Source: Syngnathus acus (lineage: Eukaryota > Chordata > Actinopteri > Syngnathiformes > Syngnathidae). From it: a stretch of DNA of 64,000 nt. Shown one piece after another: positions 41,901-53,400 of this stretch. The stretch is taken from contig NC_051094.1 of NCBI RefSeq assembly GCF_901709675.1, positions 12,456,501 through 12,520,500 on the forward strand. Direction: 5' to 3'. How positions within the stretch are numbered: position 1 is the first letter of the stretch; the number at the start of each line of letters is the position of its first letter. The position numbers and the translations under genes were made by a program. A model generated the notes under the pieces. The model saw only the letters and a list, made by a program, of their open reading frames with translations, was not told the DNA's origin and did not search any database.

Positions 41901-44900
41901 ACCTCCACGATGTAAGATCCAATACAAGTGTATAATGAAAACAAGTTAAGACCCCTCCATCCATTTTGTAATTTAAGATGGACATGTGGAGATGCAGTAG
42001 CTAAATATTGAGAGGAGACGAAGGCGAGTTTTGTCCCATTTGCTACCCACACTGAACTGACAGCTTAAAACCCAAAAACATGGTCATCCCCCGACCCTTC
42101 AAAGTTATAGGTTCCTGGTGACTGGCTCTCCCTTGTGGGTCACACTACCTAGCCCCTCGCTTCAGAATTCAGAAAAGTGCATAATCAAATAGGTCATCGT
42201 GAATAGTGTCAAGAAATTGGAGGGCGGCATAAGCAGCCATAGAGGATGTGCTGTGCAGGAGGGTCAAGGTCAGAGGGTCAGGCTCTTGAATGTCAAGAGT
42301 CCGTGGCCTGGTCATTTGCCATGCCAGCATAATAAAGCCTCACAAAAAAAAGAGTGTCCAATAGATTTAATACTTATAAACTTTCATGTATGCAGTACTG
42401 CAATTGTCAACCTCTGATCAATACGTATTGATCGGAGGTTGACAATTACACTGCTAAATTCGTATTTGCTTCTGTTTTATTATTTATTAATCTTTGATGT
42501 CATTAATTGTTTTTCTGTTTTCTTTTAGGATCTGGGACTGGAAGGTACTTCACTCAATGACATCTTGTACAAGAATGCTGCCTTCCTAAATCTGGTGGAT
42601 CCAATCTCGCATGAGCTGCTGCTGAGCTTGGCCCGAGAGATGCAGAATCCTAAGAAGGTTAGCTAAAGCATTTTGCGCATACCCAACTAACTAAGTAACT
42701 AACTCAACAACAGTATCATTTGTTGTTCTGAATACACCCCTGCATATCATTGTATTTTTATTAGCCTTATTAAAAAATATACATTGAAATATGGATCAAC
42801 ATTTGAAGAAAAATAAACTATTTTTAAAGCACTAGTAAACCCTAAGGAATTATTTTTAAGAATACACTGTATGTGTACGCAACAGTAACAACCTGGAATT
42901 CTGCTTAACATTCCATATCTGGAATAAGAGTGAAACATAAGAATTCTTCAACCTCGCATCTTGTTGGACATTCCATCCTGTTGTCGATCGAAAAATAGTC
43001 ACTCTTCCTTTTTGTGTAACATCACGTGACCAAAGTCGGAACCCAATGATTCATTCAAAAAATACACTCAGACCACGCACTGGTTTATCCCGGTCGTTCA
43101 GAAATTCAGTACATTGCTCAAATTTGCCGTTCGGAAAATCAGAGTGCAACAAAAACGGTTGAGCGAGATAATTTGTACATCATGTTCTTGCGATTAGAGA
43201 GCAAAAATGGCACCTCCTTTAGGTGAGTGAATGCCATGTTTTGAACATCTATATTTTTTTTAAAAATATTTGGTGGACTCAAGTTAAAAAAAAGAAACTG
43301 TTTAGTAAATTTGGCAGTTTTAGATTCATCAGGAAGGTTTGACATCTTAGGTTGACATCCGCTTTAAGTCTGACAAAAAAATGGATTTGCCTGAAATTCC
43401 CCCTTGCCTTAACCCACCACCAGAATTCTTGCACACACTGACAATAAGAGTGTACTGCTGCTGCTGTAGTGGGTGTACAATTACACTTAACTTGAGAAAG
43501 ATTTTATAGCATTTTTCTAGACCATCAAAATAAGCACGTTCCCCATCACGTCCAATATATGAGGACTGCTATAAAGCAATATACCCAATAAAAATTCCTA
43601 TTATAGTTCAAGAGTTTCCTTTGAGAATCCAATATTGATTTCCCATTGTTCATACTTTGACACTTAGACAACAGATCAACGGATAGTCTACCAAAGTATA
43701 AGTTCCAGTGCAATAACAAGGGTATAGATTTGATTTTTGCTTATAAGGATGATTAAAAAAAGACTACACTAATACACGATGTCCAAAAAGCACTTGAAAA
43801 CCATGCAAAAGTACACCAATCACAGTATGTTGCACTCTAACTTCTTTTAAGTACAGTATAACAAATTCCTGCTCTGATTACAGTTCTTGATCCTTCTCAC
43901 TTGAAGTAAAAATGTGAAAAAGCTTTATCAGTCTAGTGGCTTTAATCAGTTGCCTTCAGCACCGTCCTCATTGAGAGATGGAAGTAGTACAACAGATGTT
44001 GCATAAGCTACTGAAGATTCCTTAGCCTAAAGCAGGAATGCATCAATCTAAATTGCAGCTTCAAGGTGGTGAATTTTACCATCTGTTTATTATCATAACA
44101 TGGCTGAATTGTCTGTGATGTAACGGTTATCTTGAATTTTTTTGGAAGATCAGTCCAAAAATGCTGGAGATCAGGTGGATTGGCTTAATGGATTTTGTTT
44201 TTATGATAAGATGCCTTCTATTTTGGTCTCCAGGATTCCGACACCATAAAGTCGTCCGATAAAATTTGCAGACAGCTGATCTACCACCTGACCCCACATT
44301 CAAAGTGGCTGAGGCAGAGCATGTCCAGACGGAAATCCCAGGCATGGTAAGCCCTTGTGTCCAGACATCCACTCGTAATAACAGTCATAAATCTGCAGCC
44401 CACCACAACACAGAGCAGGGCACGACTCCATGTCGAGCTGTAGACATTTTCCTCTCTGTAGCTGACATTGGATTAGGACGGAACTGGCCACTGGCCGACC
44501 TGATGGGGAAGCCATGGTAACCACAGCTGTCAATCATCTTTCCTTTTAAGTGCTTGATTACGTGCATTGCTTGTCTATAGCCGCCGGCTTCTGCCGCTCT
44601 CTGTCGCATTCACTCGAGCTCTCTTCAAAAGTGGCACCGCAATGCATTTGCAAACTGTCCAATGGGGGGAAAATACCACTTCAACACTTCTCTTGCAAAT
44701 CGTGAATACCAAATAAGCTTTCTTTGTGCGTGTGTCGCTCAGGTATTTTGCTTGTGTTAAAGCTTCTGCTAGCTACTGTTAATAACATTCATTTCTGAAT
44801 ATGAGGGGATTTTATCGTTTGTAGTCTAAAGAACAACAATGATTTCAGCTATATTAAATAGTGAAAAAAAATCTTCTCCGTCTACTATTGATATATAATG

Positions 44901-47900
44901 TTTAAGTCATCTTATGACACTGGGGATAGATTTCCTGTACTGTGAAGGAAAATGCTGAGGTGCAAAGGTCATGTTTCAGATCCATTCAAAGCTCACTTTG
45001 TATTTGTCATATAGAAGAAATCTCAGGTCCGGTCGAAAAAGATCTCTTCAGACTGGATTGCCATCTCATGTCCGTGAAAAAGTTGCATGCAATGAAAATA
45101 TAGATTCCCTCAATTCTAACTGCATGGCGATGGAAATGCAATGAAATATTATAAGGGGTCATATATAAGGTCATAACAAATCAGTCATGTGTGAAATGAC
45201 GTGACATCAGTGAAGACCTCAGGCTCGAATCTTAGACACTCACTTGTTATGAAAGCAAAGGAAGGCTACTATAAGACTGATTGACTTGACATTTGCCATT
45301 AGAGTTGAGAGCATTTTTATTAATTGTTTGATGGTTATAGCCTTTTTAAACGGCAGTTGTTTATTTATTAATTTTTTGCTGAGATTTGAGTTTGAACCAA
45401 ATGGAGTGCCATTTTTTTCAACCGCCGGTCCGCTATATTTTTATTACAATTCCCGTAACAGGTGATGTGATTGATAAATCCACAAATCCAATGTTCCCTC
45501 GCATCAAATCATGACCGAACAGTGATTGATATCTTCATGATGTCATATAAAGTTGATTGAAAACCATAAAACATGGTTATGTAATGGATTTAAATGAGCA
45601 TCTTGCGGAGCATCAGTAATTTTGCTGATAGCGATTATGATAAATCCAATGTTCCCTCGCATCAAATCATGACCGAACAGTGATTGATATCTTCATTATG
45701 TCATATAAGGTTGATTGAAAACCATAAAACATGGTTATGTAATGGATTTAAAATGAGCATTTTGCGGAGCATCAGTAATTTTGCTGATAGCAATTATGTC
45801 ATCATTAATCTCACTTAAATTCAATTTGGTGATTATACCCTATCCTTGAGATTGTGAGTTGAATTCTGTATACCGTAATTTTCGGACTATAAGTCGCTCC
45901 GGAGTATAAGTCGCACCAGCCATAAAATGCCCAAAAATGTGGCAAAAAAACATATAAGTCGCTCCGGAGTATAAGTCGCATTTTGGGGGGCAATTTATTC
46001 GACAAAATCCAACACCAAGAACAGACATGAACGAGCAACAACAGGCTAAACGATACGGTATCCTAACGTGACAAACACAAACGAGGAGCTGAGAACGGGC
46101 CTGACGTAACATTCAGTTATTTAAAAAAAACTATTACATAAATAACACGTTTATAAAACCATCTGTGTCACTCTAATTCATTAAATCCATCGATCGTCCT
46201 TTGTCAACAATGCCGTGTGCCGCGCCGCAGTTCAAATTATTCCACAGGCCCATACAACGATATATAAACTATATTTTAAATAACTATCACATAAACAACA
46301 ATATTATCAAACCATTTGTGTCACTCCAAATCATTAAATCCATCGATCAAATTTCTCGTCCTTTATGTCATCCTGGTGACAGAGGACATGTCCAGAGGAT
46401 ATGGCGCTTTAAAGTGTTAATTACTTTATTTGATTTTTTCTCTCTATTTTTCATGTTTTGAATATGTTCAAGATAAAGATATCAAAGCATGTGAAGTGAT
46501 CAACTATACTAAAAATAACATGTGAAGTGGTCAACTATACTTGTAAGTAAGTGATGTGTTAATGATCAAGTAAAAATTTGTGAAAAAAAACATATATAAG
46601 TCGCTCCTGAGTATAAGTCGCCCCCCCACCCAAACTATGAAAAAAACCGCGACTTATAGTCCGAAAATAACGGTAGTTTTATAATGTCTTTTCATTTCAA
46701 GTTTGATCGTTTGACAGAAACTGCATTGCAGCGTTGCTGTGAAGAGATTCAAAAACGTATCTGCAGATTAATCTGAAGGAAAGATACAAAATTGCTTTCT
46801 AACAGGCTGCCATCCATTTTTCATGCTTGCTGAGCTTGAAAGACAGTTGTGTGGGGAAAGGGAGCTGTGTGATTAAACCCAATTTACGTATGCACCGGGC
46901 CATGGACATCAGGACTTTTGCGTTGTGAAGGCCAGACAGTTGAGAGTAGGAAGTGGAAGAGCTTGCAATGTAAAAATTGGTTGGCCTACAATGGTGTATA
47001 TATTCATTCATTCAGTCGTTCATTTGTTGGTTCAATTTGTCCATGTGCTAAAAACATTGAACTGACTTTTATGACATGTTTTCATCGTTTTTTTTTTTTA
47101 CATTTTCTTTCTTTGAATGTGAGTGAGTCACACACGGCACATTTGTAAAGCACTCCCTCCCTGTCAATGTGGTCTATGACGCAACAGAAGGTGACAGCAA
47201 AGTGATTAATAGAGGTGCCTGCCGTTTTTAGAATTCAAAAGAGCAATCAACAATCCGAGATAGCTCCAGTTCAAATGGAAGTGGCCATTTCTCCAAACAA
47301 AATGTACATGAAATAGCAAAAAGAAAAAAAATGAATTTTCTGTGTGGGCTACAAGCCAATGGTTGGAAACTAGCAGATTGATTGCTAAGGTGTCCTTTAT
47401 ACATTTTATATATTGTATCTTTCAAATCTAACATGTATTTATATTGCACTTAATCACAGAAACATCTCACATGGCCACGGTTAAATCTATTGACATCCTC
47501 TGAGCTTGACCCTCCAGAAGGAAAAGAAAAAAAACTCCAACAAAAAATATGTTTTTGCTCTGTTATAACGATTGTTGCGCTCTTGGCTGGTGCGGATGTT
47601 TTGGCTCCTCTGTTTAGTCAGTGGCCATGCAGCAGTCTTAGTCAGCCTTTTGCCCCAAGCTGTCCATTCACACACTCTGTTACACAACACGGAAAAGACA
47701 ACACAAAGCCAGGCCCATGTTTCCAGATCAGTGGCCCAACTAACACCTCGTTCAGTTTGTGCTTTTTAAAGTGGACCAGGCCTTGCTCTAATCATGTTCT
47801 TTCTATTCCTTTCGCCATATAGTCTTAAGACAACCCTGCAGAGGAAACTGTCCAATGACACTGTGGACTTGTCAGGCATTCCTCTGTCCACCCGAGATGT

Positions 47901-48426
47901 CCGTCAAGTAGCCTTCTACCTCCAAAACAACAGAGACAGTGTGGTAGCTGTGGATATCAGCTTCACAGAGCTCCAAGATGAAAACCTGAAGTTTCTTCTC
48001 CCTCTTCTCGCTTCACTCCCCAAACTCAACACCCTTGCTCTCAACGGGAACCGTCTAACCCTGACTATCCTCAAGGACCTGACTGAGATGCTGAAAGACC
48101 CCAAGATGTTCTCCAGCCTGGCCTGGATAGACCTTGGTAACAATGTTGATATTTTCACCATGCCTCAACCGCTTTTGGTAGCTTTGCGCCGGCGCTGTAG
48201 CCTGAAGAGCAGTCTGCCTACCATCTACGAGTACACCGAAGGTCAACCCTACTGCTACCGGCTGGAGACGTCTATCGAGGAACCCAGCCACTATGAGGAG
48301 GAAGAGGAAGAGGAAGATGCAGAGGACGACACAGATGATGTGGGGAACAAATTTGAGCTGGAACCATGGGGCTTAGGTGAGAAGCAGCTCTCCAAAGACT
48401 TCACCCTTCACTACTGTGAGAGGTGA
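38970..48426 (+). CDS. lrrc75b: Leucine-rich repeat-containing protein 75B
   Basis: Four coding exons: 38970-39254, 42529-42657, 44234-44346 and 47823-48426, phases consistent, 1131 nt, 376 aa. The protein starts MGSRLSRQNS, which fits an N-myristoylation signal (Gly2, Ser6). Conserved blocks follow: RRVAWIREIQKLLRDRR (about 68-84), NAAFLNLVDPISHELLL (about 112-128), SSDKICRQLIYHLTPHSK (about 145-162), then leucine-rich repeats from about 185 to 290 with TVDLSGIPLSTRD, LALNGNRLT and WIDLGNNVDIF. A highly acidic run (residues 334-348) near the C-terminus makes it longer than I recall for the mammalian protein (about 315 aa). The match to the 75B rather than the 75A paralogue rests on the CRQLIYHLTPHSK region and the neighbouring ggt genes. 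Molecular function is not established; a link to muscle differentiation has been proposed for the mammalian gene. Confidence 0.93.
39784..40113. mobile_element. 330-bp TA-flanked MITE, family B, in lrrc75b intron 1
   Basis: The left end starts ccgtattttccggactataa and continues ggcgcac; the right end is its complement, gcgccttatagtccgg then aaaatacgg. Both are flanked by TA (39782-39783, 40114-40115). The ends resemble those of family A (ccgtaattttcgg) but differ at several positions, so the two families are related but distinct. No coding capacity. Confidence 0.9.
42402..42447. repeat. 46-bp near-perfect palindrome in lrrc75b intron 1
   Basis: Two 23-bp arms with no spacer: aattgtcaacctctgatcaa-tac against gta-ttgatcggaggttgacaatt, with a single mismatched pair. 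Weaker complementarity continues outside (gcagtactgc / actgct). It lies 81 bp upstream of exon 2. It could be a tiny MITE or the product of an inverted duplication. Confidence 0.9.
45484..45798 (+). repeat. Tandem duplication of a 158-bp unit in lrrc75b intron 3
   Basis: The unit starting aaatccaatgttccctcgca is repeated head to tail (45484-45641, 45642-45798) with only a handful of differences, for example cttcatgatg versus cttcattatg and one extra A. The high identity shows a recent duplication. Confidence 0.95.
45873..46673. mobile_element. 801-bp element with family A MITE ends
   Basis: The left end CCGTAATTTTCGG...TATAAGTCGC and the right end GCGACTTATAGTCCGAAAATAACGG are the ends of the 170-bp element at 12761, with TA on both sides (45871-45872, 46674-46675). 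The interior is unique, about 600 bp, with an internal near-duplicate (attcattaaatccatcgatc near 46178, aatcattaaatccatcgatc near 46329). No long transposase frame is visible. It may be closer to the parent element, or a MITE that captured host DNA. Confidence 0.85.
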
Positions 48427-49057
48427 TCAGGTGTTTGTCTCGGAGGCTCTTTCAACTCTAGCTGAAAAGGTATCACGCAGCAATCTGTTAAACTTCTTTA
48501 GCTTGAACAACCTCACACCTTCCGGCCCAGTCCCCCTTTGAGGCATGAGGGAGAACACACACTCACCCAGACACCTTGTAATACCACCACGTTTCAGAAT
48601 GAACCTGCACGAGCTGATGGTGGAGCGAGGGTCATTGTGGCAGACTTACTGTGTTGGTAGATGGTGCTCTTTGGAACAAAGAGTGGAGGACTGGATTCAT
48701 TGGAGAAACATCTCTCTCTTGCCGTCTCACACCCTTTTTCTATAGTTCCGTCTGACTGTAGCAGCAAGGAGATTCGGGTCAGTTGCTAGGCTGGAGGAGC
48801 AGCATTTCGGCAGTATTTCGAGTGGGAGGCGCATCCGCTTGGAACGAGTGGATCCCCCCTCGAGTTCTCGGCCGGGACTGAGACCATCAACGGTAGGCAG
48901 AGCCTCTCTCCACATTGTGTGTTCTCTGTTAATCTCTCAACAAAAGCTATGACACAAGTTCAACAGACTACACAGCCGCCGCCCTGTCACGTGACCCTGG
49001 CAAAACTGCTAGGTCAAGACTTTTCCCCCCACTTTCCTAATGTCTACTTGTGAATAC

Positions 49058-49131
49058 CCATGCTGCCCTTGTGTAATGAGGAGACCAATCGTGACCATGC
49101 TGCCCTTGTGTAATGAAGAGACCAATCGTGA
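49058..49131 (+). repeat. 37-bp tandem duplication in the lrrc75b 3' UTR
   Basis: The unit ccatgctgcccttgtgtaat followed by gaggagaccaatcgtga occurs twice in a row with one G/A difference. It is inside the predicted 3' UTR. Confidence 0.95.
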
Positions 49132-49204
49132 CTCTGTTGTATTACCACTCACTGTTGTTTTCCACTTTTGGTGGGCAAGGCATTCTTAGATGACAACAAG
49201 TAGG

Positions 49205-49988
49205 AATAAACATTGCGACTAATTGTTTACTGTATGTACTTGCTTAAATACTTAACCTCCGTATCGTAGCCATCGCCACCGTTTCAACTGAACCAAGTTT
49301 TAAAATAGGCTTTTGAATTCACACAGCCCCCGAAATAGTTGTCTGTTGTTCTATTCATTGTCGTCGTTAGTAGTTCTTTATATGCGTTACGACCCCTGCT
49401 TTTAGAATGTCATGACTGTTACCTCGTGATGAAACTTTGCAGTAGCACATAATGGTCAGACAATGCCAGTGCAATGCACTTTAATGCACTTTTCTGTTTG
49501 TATTTCACCATATAGCAGTCTGTGGGTAGTTGTTTAAATTATACATGTACGTCGTATAAGCTGTCATCGTTACAATGCTGATCCAAATGGCTCAAGATTG
49601 TTAGAAAGCTCCACAAAGTAATTATTGCTGCTCCGTTAGAATTTATGTACACTATATGTCTAAATGTGCAATATATATGTTTGTCTCACTGAAATGTCTG
49701 GTTATCGTAATTATTTGTGATTTGGTGTCTTGTCCTATTTTGTGACTATCTGGCTCCAATTTCATCAAATTGAGCACAGTGGCCTTCTTGTGTATTCTGA
49801 AACAATTAAAAAGGAACTTGGATGTGACAAAAGATTTTACATTAGCAAATGTAAATCGTGATTATATTGAGAGTCGGCACTTTTTATGTTCCTTTAGTCT
49901 GAGTAGGGGAGAACACTGTTCAGTTTCGTGTCTTCACAAAACTCTTCCTTGTTGTTTGTATTTTCCAAAGCCAAATTCTACCAATAAA
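49205..49988 (+). terminator. Candidate polyadenylation signals of lrrc75b
   Basis: AATAAA occurs at 49205-49210 and at 49983-49988, giving 3' UTRs of about 0.8 or 1.6 kb. The distal signal would end the transcript about 400 bp from the ggt5 stop codon on the other strand. Confidence 0.5.
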
Positions 49989-50248
49989 CAAACTGATCCA
50001 AACTTAGTAATTGAAGTCTGGGCCTTTTTTCAGTTTCAGATCAGAAGATTCACTGACAGAGAGTCTGAAAATGGGTCAGTGATATATTTGTGAATACGTA
50101 TCTCGTTTCTGCACCATATATCAAATTTAAAATAATTCAATGAATCTTGTGAAATTTGTAATTGCATTTTGTTTTTATTGAAATTTTGACAAAAAGGTGT
50201 GTAGCTGCAATATAGTGCAATTGTCCAATGTTGAAATAGTAGTATCAA

Positions 50249-50254
50249 TTTATT
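50249..50254 (-). terminator. Candidate polyadenylation signal of ggt5
   Basis: TTTATT on the plus strand (AATAAA on the minus strand) 176 bp past the ggt5 stop; another is at 50174-50179. With the distal lrrc75b signal, the two transcripts would end about 0.2 kb apart, tail to tail. Confidence 0.45.
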
Positions 50255-50429
50255 TTATGCCACTATGTAATTTAAAAAAAAAAAAAAAAGGTGGAGAACC
50301 ACTACCTCCATCAAAATAATTAGTTTTTTTTTCTTCTTCAGTTTTGAATATACTACATATTCTGGTTTGGTTGTATTTACAAGGTAACATTCATTAGGTT
50401 GCATTAATTTAGCTCCACAAATCATTCCA

Positions 50430-53400
50430 TCAGTAACCAGCTGCTTCACCCAGTTTCCTTGAATCAGACACTGCACGGATACATCTACCCTCCTTCTCCA
50501 CAGCATTAAGCACAGTGAACAACTTCTTCATAGGTTTTTGTTTTTGTCCCAGAGCTTTCAATTCCTCGATTACACTCTGAAAAACAATGCAAAAAGATTC
50601 AGACGGAATGCAACACGGCCGACTCGGGTGATTCGAAGCACTTGCGGTTAAAGCCAATGTGGCAGGTTTTTTTCTTTCTCAACCTGGATTTGACACCTCT
50701 GTTCAGTTCCTTACCTTATCAAAGTTGAATTCAAACTGCACTGCATTTTCAGAGTTAACAAAAAGAATTGGAGTGGCAATGGCCTCCTTAAGGCTCTTTC
50801 CAAACCAAAGGCTGTTTATGATTGCCTGAAAGGGAAACAGGATTATTTATGTGTCTGCCAGATGCCAAACTTGTGAACAAAGAACATGATGTGACAAAAG
50901 TGACTTAGCATGGACACGCACTGAGGCCATTCCAGTGGTGATCATAGAGCCACCAGTTGATCCAATAACCAGCATCTTTGACTTAGACTTGAACACAGTA
51001 GGAGCCATGGATGAAGGAGGATGCTCCCCTGCCAACAGAACAAAAGCCTCGGCAGTCACTATTCAGACTCATCAATATGAAAATGCATGAGGAAAGGTTA
51101 GAAATGTAATCAGCAGGGGTCTTTTGAATCTTCTGAATCACAGCTGCTCAACAGTGCAGGAGGGATATTTATAGCCTCTGTCAAATATTCATTGTTGGCC
51201 TAGCCGTATAAATGCTTTTAGTAAGTTCCATTTCTGCTCCACAGCCCATTATTCTATTTTTCTTTTTGCTTGAATTTATACTGCAGATCTGAAAACACAA
51301 TACAAATATACTAAGTGCACATATCAGATTTCTTTTTTACTGACAGATACGGATGACCAATATGTGATTTTTTGCAAATCCTTCGTTACAGGATCCCTGG
51401 TTACAATCTCGGGGTTCTCTTTATGTTGAAGTGATCCATGAGCACAACGACAATTTTGTCTCTTCAACTGCATATCTAGTTTTTCCATTACTGGCAACTT
51501 TTTGTGGTTGGTTTACAATTAAAACATCACAACAGGAGGCAGAAAAAAAAAAAAAGCAAAACACTTGGTATCAACATGTGCCCAAAATAGAAAGCTTTGA
51601 ACATGTTAATATTGTACAAAAATAGCCACATTTATTTCCGAACATTTTTTATACATCTTATTCTTCTCAGGCAGACTACACCACTCTGGCCTACCTGCAA
51701 ATAATCTGTCAGCTATTCCGCAGAAATCACACAGATGGCTGTTGAGGAGGACTCCGGTGCTTGGAGACAAGACTCTTGAGCCAAATCTGTAAAGCAAATG
51801 AAGTAACCGTTCACAGGTAGACAACGCATGAAATTTGGCGGATAATACTGACATGTGGTTGATGCTGCTGGTGACGGATACAGCGGATCCGTCTTGGGCC
51901 AGCACTGACACGTGTGTGGTCCCCACGCTGTCCAGATATGGCGTCGTGTTGTAATACTGCAGCTCATGGGACATTTTGTCATCTATTAAACTGCGAATAT
52001 GATCTGCGATGCTGTCCTCTGTGAATTTCTTTGTCAGCTGTAAGACAGATGGAACATTTTGCATGAGTCACAAGAACCATACTTGAAGCTGTGTGTCTTC
52101 TTTTGTGTGCCCTACGTTGCGCTTCACTGTTGGGCGGCCTTCCTTTGTGGGGAGTTACGTCAGCACTGGCTGGTTTTCATTAGCCATGGCTTTGGATGAA
52201 ACCCATCCCATTTTGACTTTGGATCAATAAGTTCTTGGATACACATGCTCTACTGCTGCATTCTTTGTCATCCCATCATACTGCATATGTACCTTTAATC
52301 TTCATCTCAGAAAACTAAGGTTATAAAAGTGCACATGTAAAATGCTGTCATGTTTTTTACAGTGTTTTTTTTTTTTTTCCTGTTCATTGTTGGCTTTACA
52401 TGATCAGGATTTTGGAGCCGATCACCCATCAGTGAGTGTAAAAACCAAACAAACTGATAACCGATCTGATCAGAAGATGAAGAGCTATTCAAAAACTTGT
52501 CTATTTACTTTACAGTTGACCATCGCTACTCATGGGGGATTGGGGCCGGACCAGCCCACAAATAGCCAGAATTTGAATTTAATTCATTACCAATGAAATG
52601 CAGTGCGGAAAAATATAAATGATAAAATTTGATACATGGAAAATTTCCCACCCAAAAAGAAAACCTAATTATTTAAAAATGTGGGGATTATTTCTTTTTT
52701 ATTAATCTGACTGTTTATGATGAGAAACCTTATTAATGGCAGCACAGAATGTGTGGACAGGATTTTATTTTGTAATTTCTATGAAGATTTTATTACTTGA
52801 TATACTGAGTTATAACATCAAGTGTATTACTTACCGTTTTGATTTCATAGTTGTGAAGGACTTTTTTGTCATTATTATTATTATTATTATTATTATCATC
52901 AGATTGCTGAACTAGATTCAATTGGTCACAGTTAAACAGTGATAGGATGTTTTTAGTCTGGGACTGGTGGCTATGAGTTATTAAGAGTTGTTAAGTGTCA
53001 ATGTGTCCCTTAGAAGATACAATACAAATGTATAATATTATTATCATTATTATGTTGAGGCTTTCATCTTGTCCCATTAGGGACAGCTTAACTGTGACTC
53101 AATCAATTCTGACTAATAAAGACTGTACTTTATATATTGTAAAAGGTTCATTGTATGAACTTACTTCTGAACTGACAAGATCGCGGTTATGTTTCTTTAA
53201 TCCGTTAGCAAACTTGAAAGCTTCAACATAACGGTGATAAAACAATGTCTTTTGTTCACCTCTCAGGGATGCCGGAGTCAGATCATATCCTGAAGAAAAA
53301 AAAGAAAATTCCTCACACATCAATTCAGTTCAATCTCAACTGTTAATGTGAGTAAAGCCTTCATGAATATGATGCACAGTATATTTAAGTCAGTATGTGA

